This document shows positions 37,354-47,278 of a DNA stretch of 64,000 nt, piece by piece. The first letter of the stretch is position 1. Every line of letters begins with the position of its first letter. Location of the stretch: contig NC_087065.1 of NCBI RefSeq assembly GCF_963678635.1, forward strand, positions 7,897,209 to 7,961,208, in the 5' to 3' direction. Source of the DNA: Symsagittifera roscoffensis. Its lineage: Eukaryota; Xenacoelomorpha; Acoela; Convolutidae. Below the pieces are notes generated by a model. The model did not search any database and was not told the origin of the DNA. It saw only the letters and a program-made list of their open reading frames with translations. The position numbers and the translations under genes are program-made.

Positions 37354-39627
37354 TTCTACCAAAGTAATATAGAACGACTTCTACATCTAAATCCTGATGA
37401 TCGTAAAAACGAGCTACTCAGACTAAACATCACAAGAAATAAAAACACCGACAGAAAATTAGTATATTTTCAAGTCTTTGCCGATTCTGTACATCAAGCA
37501 GAACTTGAAAGGTATCAAGGACACATTAAATTAGATGAAAAATACCCATACAACGGCGCACATGGAAGATTAACTTATGACATACACGATAAGCACTGGA
37601 TACTACACATTGGTATAAATAATCCATCAAACTGCAAAGCAGACACAAAAAATAAAGGATATCAAGAAATAATGTTTTTCGATTGGAAAATACAACTCGA
37701 AAAAATACAATTCACACGAGATTTATCTGACAACACAATGATCTATCAAGGAATTAGACTACCTTGTAAAAATGATCAAGGTTATTGTGATCCTACAACA
37801 CGGACACAAGCAACAATTGTTTGGTTTCCCGAAGATACATGTACAACATTTCAAGTAGCAAAAATACACGCTCGAATGATAAAATTTCACGAAAAATATT
37901 TTATACAATCATTTCCATATGAACAAGTCAATCCATCACGAAAGCAAAGTACTGATTTTCGAAATATCCATAATATAGAAAATAAATTAACACGTTTTCA
38001 AATATATCAAGAAACAGAAATCGCATGCAAATACAGAAACCCACTTCACAAAACACAATATTCTGAAATATTAGTTGAATACGATAAAGGTTTCGACATG
38101 ACCACTGGAAAAATAAAAGTTGACCCCTATGCCACAAGTCATCCTCTACACGAAGGAACATCATATATACCAGTTAACTTTCAAAAAAGTAATGGTCAAC
38201 CTGGTGGACATCTAAAGCCACATGACACTAGAAGCACACGTTTACAAGAACTATCACTAATGAAGTATTCTTATTTTGGTAATATCCACTATGATATCCA
38301 CTTAGATATGAAGTTAGACTACACGATTAGTCGATTTTTTCAAGAGATGACACTCTCCGAATTAGAAACACTTCACCAACTATGCGAATTAGAAAGGACA
38401 CAAATCCTACAATCACTTGCACTAGCATTATTAAAAATACCCTACGCAGGATATTTACTATCAGGAAATAGATCAAATTTTCTAGACTACGAAGGAAACA
38501 TCTTAGGGTTTTATACTTGTACCAGAAAAGTATCACCACTATATGTTTTTGAAGATAAAAGATGCTATAAAAGAATCCCTATCTTTTATAAAAATAAAGT
38601 ACGTTTTGTTGACACACTTTCAAGACGAACATATTTTTGGGATACCGCAGTCCCATGTGGATCAAAGAATAGCCACAATGTAGTACAATTGAACCCTGAT
38701 GAAGATAAATATTATCTTCTTACCCCATACCCCACATTAATGCAATCACTCAAAAAATTTTCACCCGAAAGCATCAGAGCTATTGCTCGTAACCCAAATA
38801 CTGATTTACAATCAATTGGAATATTTTCAAAATCTGATATCCAACATCACATTAGAACACAACAATTCCAGGAATTATTAACACAAATGGACACTATACA
38901 AAGACAATCAATTGACCAAAACTTACGCAAACTTGCCGAAACAGCAGGATTTGCAGATATCTATACACAAGATTATAGCGGATATTTTAAAGAAATTAAA
39001 GACTATATATATCTAAACGGTGAAAAATACAGACCACAAGATATTTCACCTATAAATATTTTTAGCTTTGTTACACTAAAAAAAGAAATTCTCGATTTTC
39101 TAGGATGGCCCTATTACATCTTAGAAAAATTAACTATCCTATACGCAATGTTTAACTTTATAAGATTTCTTTTTTCTTTTTTAAAAGGAATTTATAACAC
39201 ATGTGCTATACACACACAAGTAAATAGACAAGCAAGTGTAGCACGCATACTATTTGCAGGATTGTTTGGAATTTTTTCATCATCAATTAACAAAATTCTT
39301 CTAGACGCACAAATCAAAGAATATAATACAAAAATAGCAACAACACAGAACACGTACAACGAAGAACATAATAACATAGAAATAACGCCTACAGCACCAC
39401 AGCTGCCACCCCTACCACATAACCATCCATTATCCTTAGTCCCACGTAATTTCCGAAACCTAGCAATAACACATAACCCAAATTTTAGACCAAACATATC
39501 GCAAAGTCCCATACAACACATAATGACACATCATTCACAAGATGAAAATACATATGAACAAATTATAGAACAACCCCACACCACCGCTTTTCAGTCTCAA
39601 AATAATATTTTTTTTAGTCCACGATGA
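37354..39627 (+). CDS. env: env-like glycoprotein, main part
   Basis: Open from the TAA at 37351; the first in-frame ATG is at 37672, giving 651 codons. The ectodomain has conserved-looking Cys (LPCKNDQGYC, ACKYRN, LCELERTQ, FYTCTRK, DKRCYKRIPIFY, AVPCGSKN) and GNRSNF as a glycan site. Near residues 480-505 there is a hydrophobic, probably membrane-spanning part (FNFIRFLFSFLKGIY), followed by a second hydrophobic stretch (ILFAGLFGIFSSS) and a polar Pro/His/Asn-rich cytoplasmic tail. The layout and the block GNRSNFLDYEGN...RIPIFYKN...FVDTLSRRTY remind me of the glycoproteins of chuvirus-related and BEL/Pao env families, more than of the baculovirus F-like env of insect errantiviruses. This is a judgement by eye. 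The protein would mediate cell binding and fusion. Confidence 0.7.
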   Translation, partial: FYQSNIERLLHLNPDDRKNELLRLNITRNKNTDRKLVYFQVFADSVHQAELERYQGHIKLDEKYPYNGAHGRLTYDIHDKHWILHIGINNPSNCKADTKNKGYQEIMFFDWKIQLEKIQFTRDLSDNTMIYQGIRLPCKNDQGYCDPTTRTQATIVWFPEDTCTTFQVAKIHARMIKFHEKYFIQSFPYEQVNPSRKQSTDFRNIHNIENKLTRFQIYQETEIACKYRNPLHKTQYSEILVEYDKGFDMTTGKIKVDPYATSHPLHEGTSYIPVNFQKSNGQPGGHLKPHDTRSTRLQELSLMKYSYFGNIHYDIHLDMKLDYTISRFFQEMTLSELETLHQLCELERTQILQSLALALLKIPYAGYLLSGNRSNFLDYEGNILGFYTCTRKVSPLYVFEDKRCYKRIPIFYKNKVRFVDTLSRRTYFWDTAVPCGSKNSHNVVQLNPDEDKYYLLTPYPTLMQSLKKFSPESIRAIARNPNTDLQSIGIFSKSDIQHHIRTQQFQELLTQMDTIQRQSIDQNLRKLAETAGFADIYTQDYSGYFKEIKDYIYLNGEKYRPQDISPINIFSFVTLKKEILDFLGWPYYILEKLTILYAMFNFIRFLFSFLKGIYNTCAIHTQVNRQASVARILFAGLFGIFSSSINKILLDAQIKEYNTKIATTQNTYNEEHNNIEITPTAPQLPPLPHNHPLSLVPRNFRNLAITHNPNFRPNISQSPIQHIMTHHSQDENTYEQIIEQPHTTAFQSQNNIFFSPR

Positions 39628-39728
39628 GCCGACAACTTGGATCCCTACACCGCTCAAATTCCCATCCAACCAACCTCAACACTCCAATCACAATAATCCC
39701 ACTTTTTGCTTTCCCGCCACCCAACTAG
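39624..39728 (+). pseudogene. Post-env accessory gene, first segment
   Basis: ATG at 39624 overlaps the env stop in ATGA, right behind a polypyrimidine-AG (tttttttag). 34 codons, Ser/Pro/Asn-rich, ending at TAG 39726-39728. At the T5 run near 39704 the better reading moves to the next phase. Confidence 0.35.
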
Positions 39729-40038
39729 TAATATAACATCAAGCATGAATTCGGATACTAATTCAGATATTTCAGTTTTATACTCCATTTCACAACTCAA
39801 CAACCCTAAAAAAGAAACCCCTGACGAATTTGCAGACTCCGAACCATCTCCATCCAATAATTTCCAAACCAACTCCTCAGTTTTTTCAAAGCCCCCTTTT
39901 CAACCAATCCCACCAAATAATCCACTCCCGCCCATTTCTACTCCCTCCTATGCTTCACAAGTAACCCCAACCTATTCTCCATTTCATTCCGACCGATCAT
40001 CTAAATCCCGATACTCCCCAAATCTCCCAAGAACTTGA
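39706..40038 (+). pseudogene. Post-env accessory gene, second segment
   Basis: 110 codons (first ATG 39745), very rich in Ser, Pro and Asn and apparently disordered, with PPFQPIPPNNPLPP as a late-domain-like or SH3-binding-like stretch. It ends at TGA 40036-40038; the following phase is open from 40019. Confidence 0.4.
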
Positions 40039-40432
40039 TAATTTTATCACCCTACAACAACAGCTAATACACCCTCACAATCAATCAAATTTCATCCACA
40101 ATAGAATCCTCAAAACCACACCTACTCCTACACCCTCCTCAGCCTATACTGCATCATTAGCACAATCATGAACATCCACCGAATCATCAAATATCACTAA
40201 CCGAGCTTATCGCACTTTTAAAAGAAAATTCCCAAACCATCCATTCCCGACCAAACCAGGAACAGCCCGTGAATATATTAATCATCCACACCACACCAAC
40301 ACGAAAGATTTTCTAGCAATCACCTTACCCTCATTCCCACAATATACTTTAAACACACCTAACGACACAAACGACACACGTAGTTTGGTAGATGAACATG
40401 TTTTAATGCCTACACTTCACTGGACAGCATAA
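40019..40432 (+). pseudogene. Post-env accessory gene, third segment
   Basis: An open phase with a single TGA at 40169-40171, ending at TAA 40430-40432. Composition goes from Gln/Asn/Thr-rich to more structured (NRAYRTFKRKFPNHPF, TKDFLAITLPSFPQYTLN). No ATG is available at the beginning; it is a continuation of the preceding segment. Confidence 0.4.
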
Positions 40433-40501
40433 TACCATTTTACTAATCCCCTTTGCCTGCCACTATCTAGTACTCATAACGATATAGAAAAGAATAAAGA
40501 T

Positions 40502-40966
40502 ATGCTATATAGACTCACCGCAACACTAACACCTAGACAATTTACTTATATAGGATATAAAAAATCACTAAAAACATTCACTGCACCCCGAGCTAACGAA
40601 TTTACTATAGAATATTACGACCATAATATCATCCGAGTTAATCAAGACCAATTTCTAGATGACTGCCGCTTCGCTAACCCACAACTAACAGAAAAATTCT
40701 TCATCAAAACTTCACATGTATTCACACTTAATATTTTTGATAGAAAATATGATCACATCATTTCTGAAGCACTCAATGATATTCAAGCTTACGAAAGTTT
40801 TAAAGAAAAATTTCAGTTATTTTCACTAACCTTTCACTTCCTTGTACCACATGAACGCGATTTGCACTGTTCACACGACATTATGTTACGCACTAAACAG
40901 ACTCATACATATACATACTATCGCTTCATACAAAATCATTTTGATTTACATACTCCATCAAGATAA
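40502..40966 (+). pseudogene. Post-env accessory gene, fourth segment, 154 codons
   Basis: Same phase as the third segment and open from the TAA at 40430. This part looks like a globular protein, with alternating hydrophobic and charged residues (RLTATLTPRQFTYIGYKKSL, TSHVFTLNIFDRKYDHI, FQLFSLTFHFLVPHERD). No family is recognised. Position after env and the length of the whole (about 590 codons from 39624 to 41417) mark it as a large accessory gene not usual for Ty3/gypsy elements. Confidence 0.45.
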
Positions 40967-41417
40967 CCATACCCTCGTTTTCAGTTTCTTAACTCGAAGT
41001 ACACTTCACCATTTTTTCTTAATTTCACCTATTGCATCAAAGATACTAACCTCCACGGCATCCTCCGCATTTATGACCCAATAACACAAATGTATATATA
41101 TTTTGTCCCATCACGAAGACCTTTAATGCTGAAGAATCCAGACCCTTCCTTATCCCACATGAATTTATCCAACCTATAGAAATCCCAAATTAGAATTTAT
41201 TCATAATACTAAATACAATCACAAAATATATAATCTCATTCAAAACACACCTTATGAGTTTGCAGTCGGCACCGAAGAACTAAAAACTATTAAAGCACTT
41301 CAATTGCTTTGGCCGCTGCTTCAAACTAAAAACATCATTCGCATACTAGCAAAGTTACTAACAAACTCCGACATGATACACGACATCTTCACCCACGGTT
41401 TTTTCCCAGAAGATTAA
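40967..41417 (+). pseudogene. Post-env accessory gene, last segment
   Basis: Coding character continues with phase changes: one phase reads DTNLHGILRIYDPITQMYI around 41040-41090, another reads TPYEFAVGTEELKTIKALQL and ILAKLLTNSDMIHDIF up to TAA 41415-41417. The stop is followed after three bases by a strong splice donor. Confidence 0.4.
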
Positions 41418-41420
41418 CAG

Positions 41421-41496
41421 GTAAGTATAATATCAAATATTCTTTACTAATAAATTTAAATTAGTACTAACCATTTTTTACTCATGTTTCTTTTAG
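41421..41496 (+). other. Probable intron, 76 nt, with perfect TACTAAC branch site
   Basis: CAG|GTAAGT at 41418-41426, TACTAAC at 41465-41471 and tgtttcttttag ending at 41496. All three splice signals are near ideal. It starts three bases after the last accessory stop codon, so the 3' leader of the element is probably spliced. A further TACTAAC occurs at 41764-41770 before a possible second acceptor near 41799. Confidence 0.55.
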
Positions 41497-41499
41497 ATT

Positions 41500-43024
41500 T
41501 TTAGTCTTCATACCACGATCATCTGCAAAAAACAGAAAAGAAAAATAAAAAATAAAAACTTGTTAAAATTATTCTAAACTTCATTAAAATTTTCACAAAA
41601 TAATCTGATAAAATTTATACCAAATGAAGTAAATTAATTTATAAATTATTCCCCCATAAAGCAGTAAATTTAAATATGATGAAAATTTATAACTTTAAAT
41701 TTCCCCCAAAACTAGCAGTAAAATTGAAATTCTATGTACTAAATTATTAAAATAAAAATGCAGTACTAACCTTTTGATATTTTCATTCACTCGCACAAGA
41801 ATTCTATCCAAACTCGCACAGCTCGCCTACGAAGAATTGTTTAAATAATGAATTTCAGTTTCAAGTTTTCACACTCAACAACTCTAACACACGATAACAA
41901 GTTTCAAACTTTCCTTTAACCCGGTTGGAAAGTAATTATATACTAAAACAAACTAACCAACGCAGCTTACTAAACACCACAAATCATAAAATAACAGCAT
42001 GACTAAGAAAAGAAAACCAACGGTACCCAAACCGGATTAACCCAGTTTAAAACTGGATAATTTATTCTTTTGAAGACTATTATAAAGTCTAAGAAAGAAA
42101 TAATAAAACAAAAAAAAGTCGGAAGACAAACCCATAACAAAAACAATTTGATTTTTGAAAAAAGGACACAACCTAAGGAACATAAGAAAGACCAACATAA
42201 AACCAACATAAAAAGTTATCACATAACAGGACCTCTCAAAGAAACCACACGAAATCATACTCCCACTCCTGGCCTAACCCACCAGAGAGGACGTCCTGAG
42301 CATGCTCTATAGCCGGCCTAACCCACCGTGCTACATCCACGCTTTGTGACCACACTTCTATTTTTAATAAGAGGTACTCAAGGGTGAGTAACTCTTCAAA
42401 ATAACCGAACTAAAACAAAATGCTTTTGTGAAAACAACTAACTAAATTCATAATTAAAAAACTGAACTAATAAAAACTTTATACAATGTAAATTATACCT
42501 TGCAGTATATAGATCAGCACACAACAACAAAGACGAACATCCAAAGACAAAATGACCCCACTACACTCGAACAAGAATGGCTAACCACATCCGATATGCC
42601 GTCCACAATCACAACTCAAAGGATTTAGAGTACGACTTGACTTCGCAGAAAAGGACTTCCTTGAACTAGACCAATGACCACCTCGATGTTCAAGTATACG
42701 TACAGATCCGAGTTACAAGGCATCCCCTCTACGCACAATTTCCACGCCATTCCCAGACGAGGTTGAACACAAAACAAGTTCTCTACATAATACAGAAAAA
42801 CCCGTCATAGCAAACCATTTTGAAATCAGATTGATTTCGTTGGGAAACACAGTCGTTGTCACAAGAAGACACAACGATTAATGCCCCAAACTCCAGCGTC
42901 CTGGAACTTCTCTAACAAGAGGAACCGGACAAGAATACGATGTTCGCTCAATACCAACGTTCATCATCCATCCTTTGAATTGCAGAAAGATAATTCTAAA
43001 AAAACTCTGTAAAATCCGGATGGG
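41500..43024 (+). other. 3' non-coding part of the retrotransposon
   Basis: No gene is supported. AT-rich to about 42250, then a more balanced stretch with ggcctaacccacc repeated near 42273 and 42314. The bases before the right LTR (tccggatggg) form only a weak polypurine tract. Confidence 0.5.
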
Positions 43025-43852
43025 TGGAACTTGATCCAAACTACATTTTATGATTGGATAAATTAGATATTTTACCACTGTAAAGTATTTAATATTAACC
43101 AATCATGATCCATCTAACTAACAACCCACTTATTTGTAAGTGCTGAAATTACTTGTAATTTCAGCACCAGAGAGATTTGAATTTAACTTAGAAATTAGTT
43201 GCCTCTCCAAGAGAACTTCAGCGCCGCAACAAACCAGTATACCCTAGATCTATTGAGCCTAGCAGAGACTAGTTAAACACCCTGAGACTAGAAAGTATAA
43301 GAGTAAGATTAGGATCGGTATTAGACTAAGAATTTGCACGAATCTATCCGGCCGAAAATAAGATAGCGTGACGAGCAGACGGTGTACCCTATCCGAAATT
43401 ACTCTATGAGTTAACCACATCGGTCATAACTCATAACTTATCATATGCTTTAATGTTTTGTTTTACAGAAATTAATTGGGCTTAAAACTACCAAATGGAC
43501 CCCATTTTTTAAATTTTGCTTATAAGTGTTTTAAGACTTAAAAAATACTCAACACTTGACGTCAGGTGGCATCCGAGACCTCCATTTTCCTCTTTTGTGT
43601 TGTTCATAAAGCTCAATTCACTCTTGTTGTTTTTGAACGATAGTAGTAGTTTTTCTTGTGAAGTTGTACCTTTGTCTCAGTCTCCGAGGAGGTCAAGTGC
43701 AAGATGACATAGAGCTCTCTTGGGTTCAATCTATCCCAGTTCGGGTCGTAAACTGGTATTGACACTTCTTTCATCATCAGGAAGTCCCTCAGAAGGGTCA
43801 GTGCTAGTTCTACATGCTCCGGGTCTACGAGGTTTTTATTGCCTGTTCTCGT
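43025..43852 (+). repeat. Right LTR
   Basis: 828 bp, matching the left LTR with about five substitutions and one 1-base deletion by direct reading (for example C/T near base 7 and a missing C in the cagccgccgc part). This corresponds to over 99 per cent identity. Confidence 0.9.
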
Positions 43853-44122
43853 TGCCAGTAAGCAGAGATATTTGCCAGGAGTCTGTGATACAGTAGAAAA
43901 GAATGCAGCTAATCTACCCTGCCCTGAACTTTGTTAGAAAAAAACTAAATCTGGAATTCTCGACTCACGTTTGCCTCTAGTTCTGTTTTCTAACTGACGT
44001 CCCTCCGTATGCAGATTGCGCTAGTCATCTCTAACAGGATTAACTTCTATTTCGTGATAATTATATATTCCTAGTGTTCATTGCGTATTTCGAACTTTGT
44101 TTTGAAGGAATTCACTGCTAAC

Positions 44123-47100
44123 ATAAGCCGTACAAAATCAAAGACGTTAAAAAATCAAAGAATTTAAAAAAAAAACGAATAAACATCAAGGAAATTGTTA
44201 TAAGTTCACCCTGAAGTAAACCAGGGACTGATAGGTTACCTGGTCTCTTGTCATGATTTGTCACAAATGAGTTTTTCTAAAAAAACTGTTTTTTGCACGC
44301 CTCAAGATTGTAATGTAACAGAACTTGTTAGGCACAAGCTTTGTACTGAAAAAAGAACAGAACTGCTTATTCAAATATGGGTTTTCTAACTCGAATCCAA
44401 TACATTAAAAAAACTAATCATGCTTTTTATGTACTTTCACATCGTTTTTAGTTGACTTCCGACTCCCTGCATTAAAAAATGCTTTTTTAAACGATAGAGA
44501 TAAAAAATATATCAAATTGAAAAAACCGTTTCTACAATTGTTTTTTTTGGGTTGTACGCAGTTGCTTCGATATGCCTAGGTTGCGCTCAAAACCTCACAC
44601 TATCTTTTCCTATCTCGCAAAGCTCGTCTTAATTATTTTGGGTGGCGCAAAGATACACAAAAATTTCTGTCGTGCAAAATTGCAGTCCAAGTGCTTGGGT
44701 CGCACAAAGCTGCGCCGAACTGTTGGGTTTGCCAATGAATCATTTTCAACTGTCCTGTGTTGTTACTATTTTCCGTACTTAACTTATAATTTTTTTTGGA
44801 GGGCAAAATTGAAAATTCAGCCCTACAAACAGAATCAATTAGAGATAGAATAGATAAGCCGTACAAAATCAAAGACGTTAAAAAATCAAAGAATTAAAAA
44901 AAAAAAACGAATAAACATCAAGGAAATTGTTATAAGTTCACCCTGAAGTAAACCAGGGACTGATAGGTTACCTGGTCTCTTGCAATGATTTGTCACAAAT
45001 GAGTTTTTCCAAAAAAAACTGTTTTTTGCACGCCTCAAGATTGTAATGTAACAGAACTTGTTAGGCACAAGCTTTCTACTGAAAAAAGAACAGAACTGCT
45101 TATTCAAAAATGGGTTTTCTAACTCGAATCCAATACATTAAAAAAACTAATCATGCTTCTTATGTACTTTCACATCGTTTTTAGTTGACTTCCGACTCCC
45201 TGCATTAAAAAATGTTTTTTTAAACGATAGAGATAAAAAATATATCAAATTGAAAAAACCGTTTCTACAATTGTTTTTTTCTGGGTTGCACGCAGTTGCT
45301 TCGATATGTCTAGGTTGCGCTCAAAACCTCAAACTATCTTTTCCGATCTCGCAAAGCTCGTCTTAATTATTTTGGGTGGCGCAAAGATACACAAAAATTT
45401 CTGTCGTGCAAAATTGCAGTCCAAGTGCTTGGGTCGCACAAAGCTGCGCCGAACTGTTGGGTTTGCCAATGAATCATTTTCAACTGTCCTGTGTTGTTAC
45501 TATTTTCCGTACTTAACTTATAATTTTTTTTGGAGGGCAAAATTGAAAATTCAGCCCTACAAACAGAATCAATTAGAGATATAATAGATATATTTCGAGA
45601 ACAGTCATAGAATATAAATACGATAAAAAATATTTTGCGATAAGATACGCAGATTTGATGAATATGAAACATGATGCAGGAGTTGAACAGTTTAAACTAC
45701 AGAGAAAAGATGGGACAGCTGTGACTAGAATCAAACGGTAGCACGAAATATTACCCTATTCCTTTTTATCCTCTACCAAATTGCCCTATACCATTTTAAT
45801 TTACGTGCCAACTTTCCTGTGCCATTTTATTTGATGTTCCAACTTGGCCTATGCCATTTTTTGCTCTTTTCTAACTTACCCTATGATGCATTAATTCCTT
45901 TCGATGTACTAAATGCATACCGAAACAGTTGTTTTAAAGCTGCAAGTGTTTTTCATTTAAGGACAGCTTTTAGGACACAATTGAGTCGCAAATTCAAGCT
46001 AATTGTTGTGAAGAAAATTTGACTGAAAATTGTATTTAAACTTAAATAACTAAATTTAATCCAAAATTGTAATAAATAAGGGTAGAATGAATGCAAAAAC
46101 AGTTCAATTCTGTGTATTTTTTTTTCAAAATTGCAAAACAAACTCTTCTAATTGATGACCATGAAAATAGCAAAAAAGCAAGAGGCAAAAAAAGGAAACT
46201 AACACTGGAAATGTTCAGTATGGCACTCCCACAAATCCAAGGTGACAGCTGTCACATTTTGCGATGATCTGTTTACCTCAAGCAAGGATCACAGCCACGA
46301 AGTCTTCTCTGGTCGATCAGACGCATGAACTTTTATTCAGAAAGGAAACAAGATACTGAAATTCAGCAAGTTCCTGTTCACATCAGTATAATTGCAGCAA
46401 ACATTGCAAGTAGATTCAATAAAAAATATTTCATTTTTTACTTTTATTCTCTTGCTTAATTGAGCAAATTTTAAATGTCTATTTAAGAACTTTGTTGAAC
46501 TTTCAAAATTTCAATTGATTTTTTTTTAAATATACTTTTTTTGAGGTTCCCGTCTCGGTGAGTTGATCTTTCAAACATTTGATTTCAAAATACATGCAAC
46601 ATCCGCTAAGCTAAATCGTTTTGGTGAGATATGAATTTTTGCTCAATCAAGAAACAGATGCAACGCGTTGCAATTGCGTATTCGTCAAATTAATTTTTGC
46701 TCATTCATGCTTTGATCACATTCTATTTTTGAACAAATTTATTGGAATAGGGTAAATGAACCCATTCAAACTTATGCAATCATATGGTATTTAAAGCGCC
46801 GACGATTTAACTAGTTTCAAACAGAAATTAGTTCAAAAAAAATTACTAGAAAACCAACAATTTGTAGGTTAAAATTTTTTATCATATTTTGAGTTTTTGA
46901 AATTTTAGTTTTCTCAAAATGGCACTAGAAATCCTAAAATTTAATTTCTTTTTAGTAATGAGACCAATTAGCCTGCCTAAATTGAATTGGGAACAATTTT
47001 GTGGTGCGGGATAATTTATCATGCGTAAATCATGCGCGTTAAACTTTCAGCATCAAAGTATCATACTTACATTAGTCTATTATTGAGCTTTTCACAGCAA

Positions 47101-47278
47101 TCTTTAAGCCAGGATATTCTAGCGGTTAGCGGGCCCCTTTTGAGACCAAGAAGATCAATGGTTTGAAATTTTTGAAACCACTGAAAAAAAAACCAACCCG
47201 AGAAAATATATTCCTTATTTTCTTCAAAAGTCGGAACAATAAGCTATTGTTAGTCTAAATGCTCCTGCTTAGCTCGAA
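44123..47278. repeat. Array unit 1 (alpha, alpha, beta)
   Basis: The first unit starts with a full alpha instead of alpha-prime, so it marks the left border of the array. beta begins near 45581, where the two alphas end differently (agatagaatag versus agatataatag). Confidence 0.85.
47110..47180 (+). other. tRNA-like sequence in beta (four copies)
   Basis: The stretch tctagcggttagcggg resembles a pol III A box and ggtttgaaatttttg a degenerate B box, about 40 bases apart. It could be a decayed tRNA or SINE head. Copies recur at about 50058, 53006 and 55952. Intact tRNA pairing was not found. Confidence 0.25.

Larger units (their letters stand above)
24816..43852 (+). mobile_element. Ty3/gypsy-like LTR retrotransposon with env and accessory ORFs, 19 kb
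   Basis: Two near-identical direct repeats of about 829 bp flank a 17.4-kb interior. The order gag, protease, RT, RNase H, integrase (integrase last) defines a Ty3/gypsy-type rather than a Ty1/copia-type element, and an env-like gene follows, as in errantiviruses. The size is far above the 5-9 kb usual for gypsy elements because of long extra ORFs between pol and env and after env. No target-site duplication was found: the bases left of the first LTR (cataac) and right of the second (tgccag) do not match. All long genes carry stops or frameshifts. Confidence 0.9.

Noticed and set aside
24816-43852. Target-site duplication around the LTR element
   Set aside because: The flanking 4-6 bp (cataac and tgccag) do not match; either the ends are slightly misplaced or recombination has removed it.
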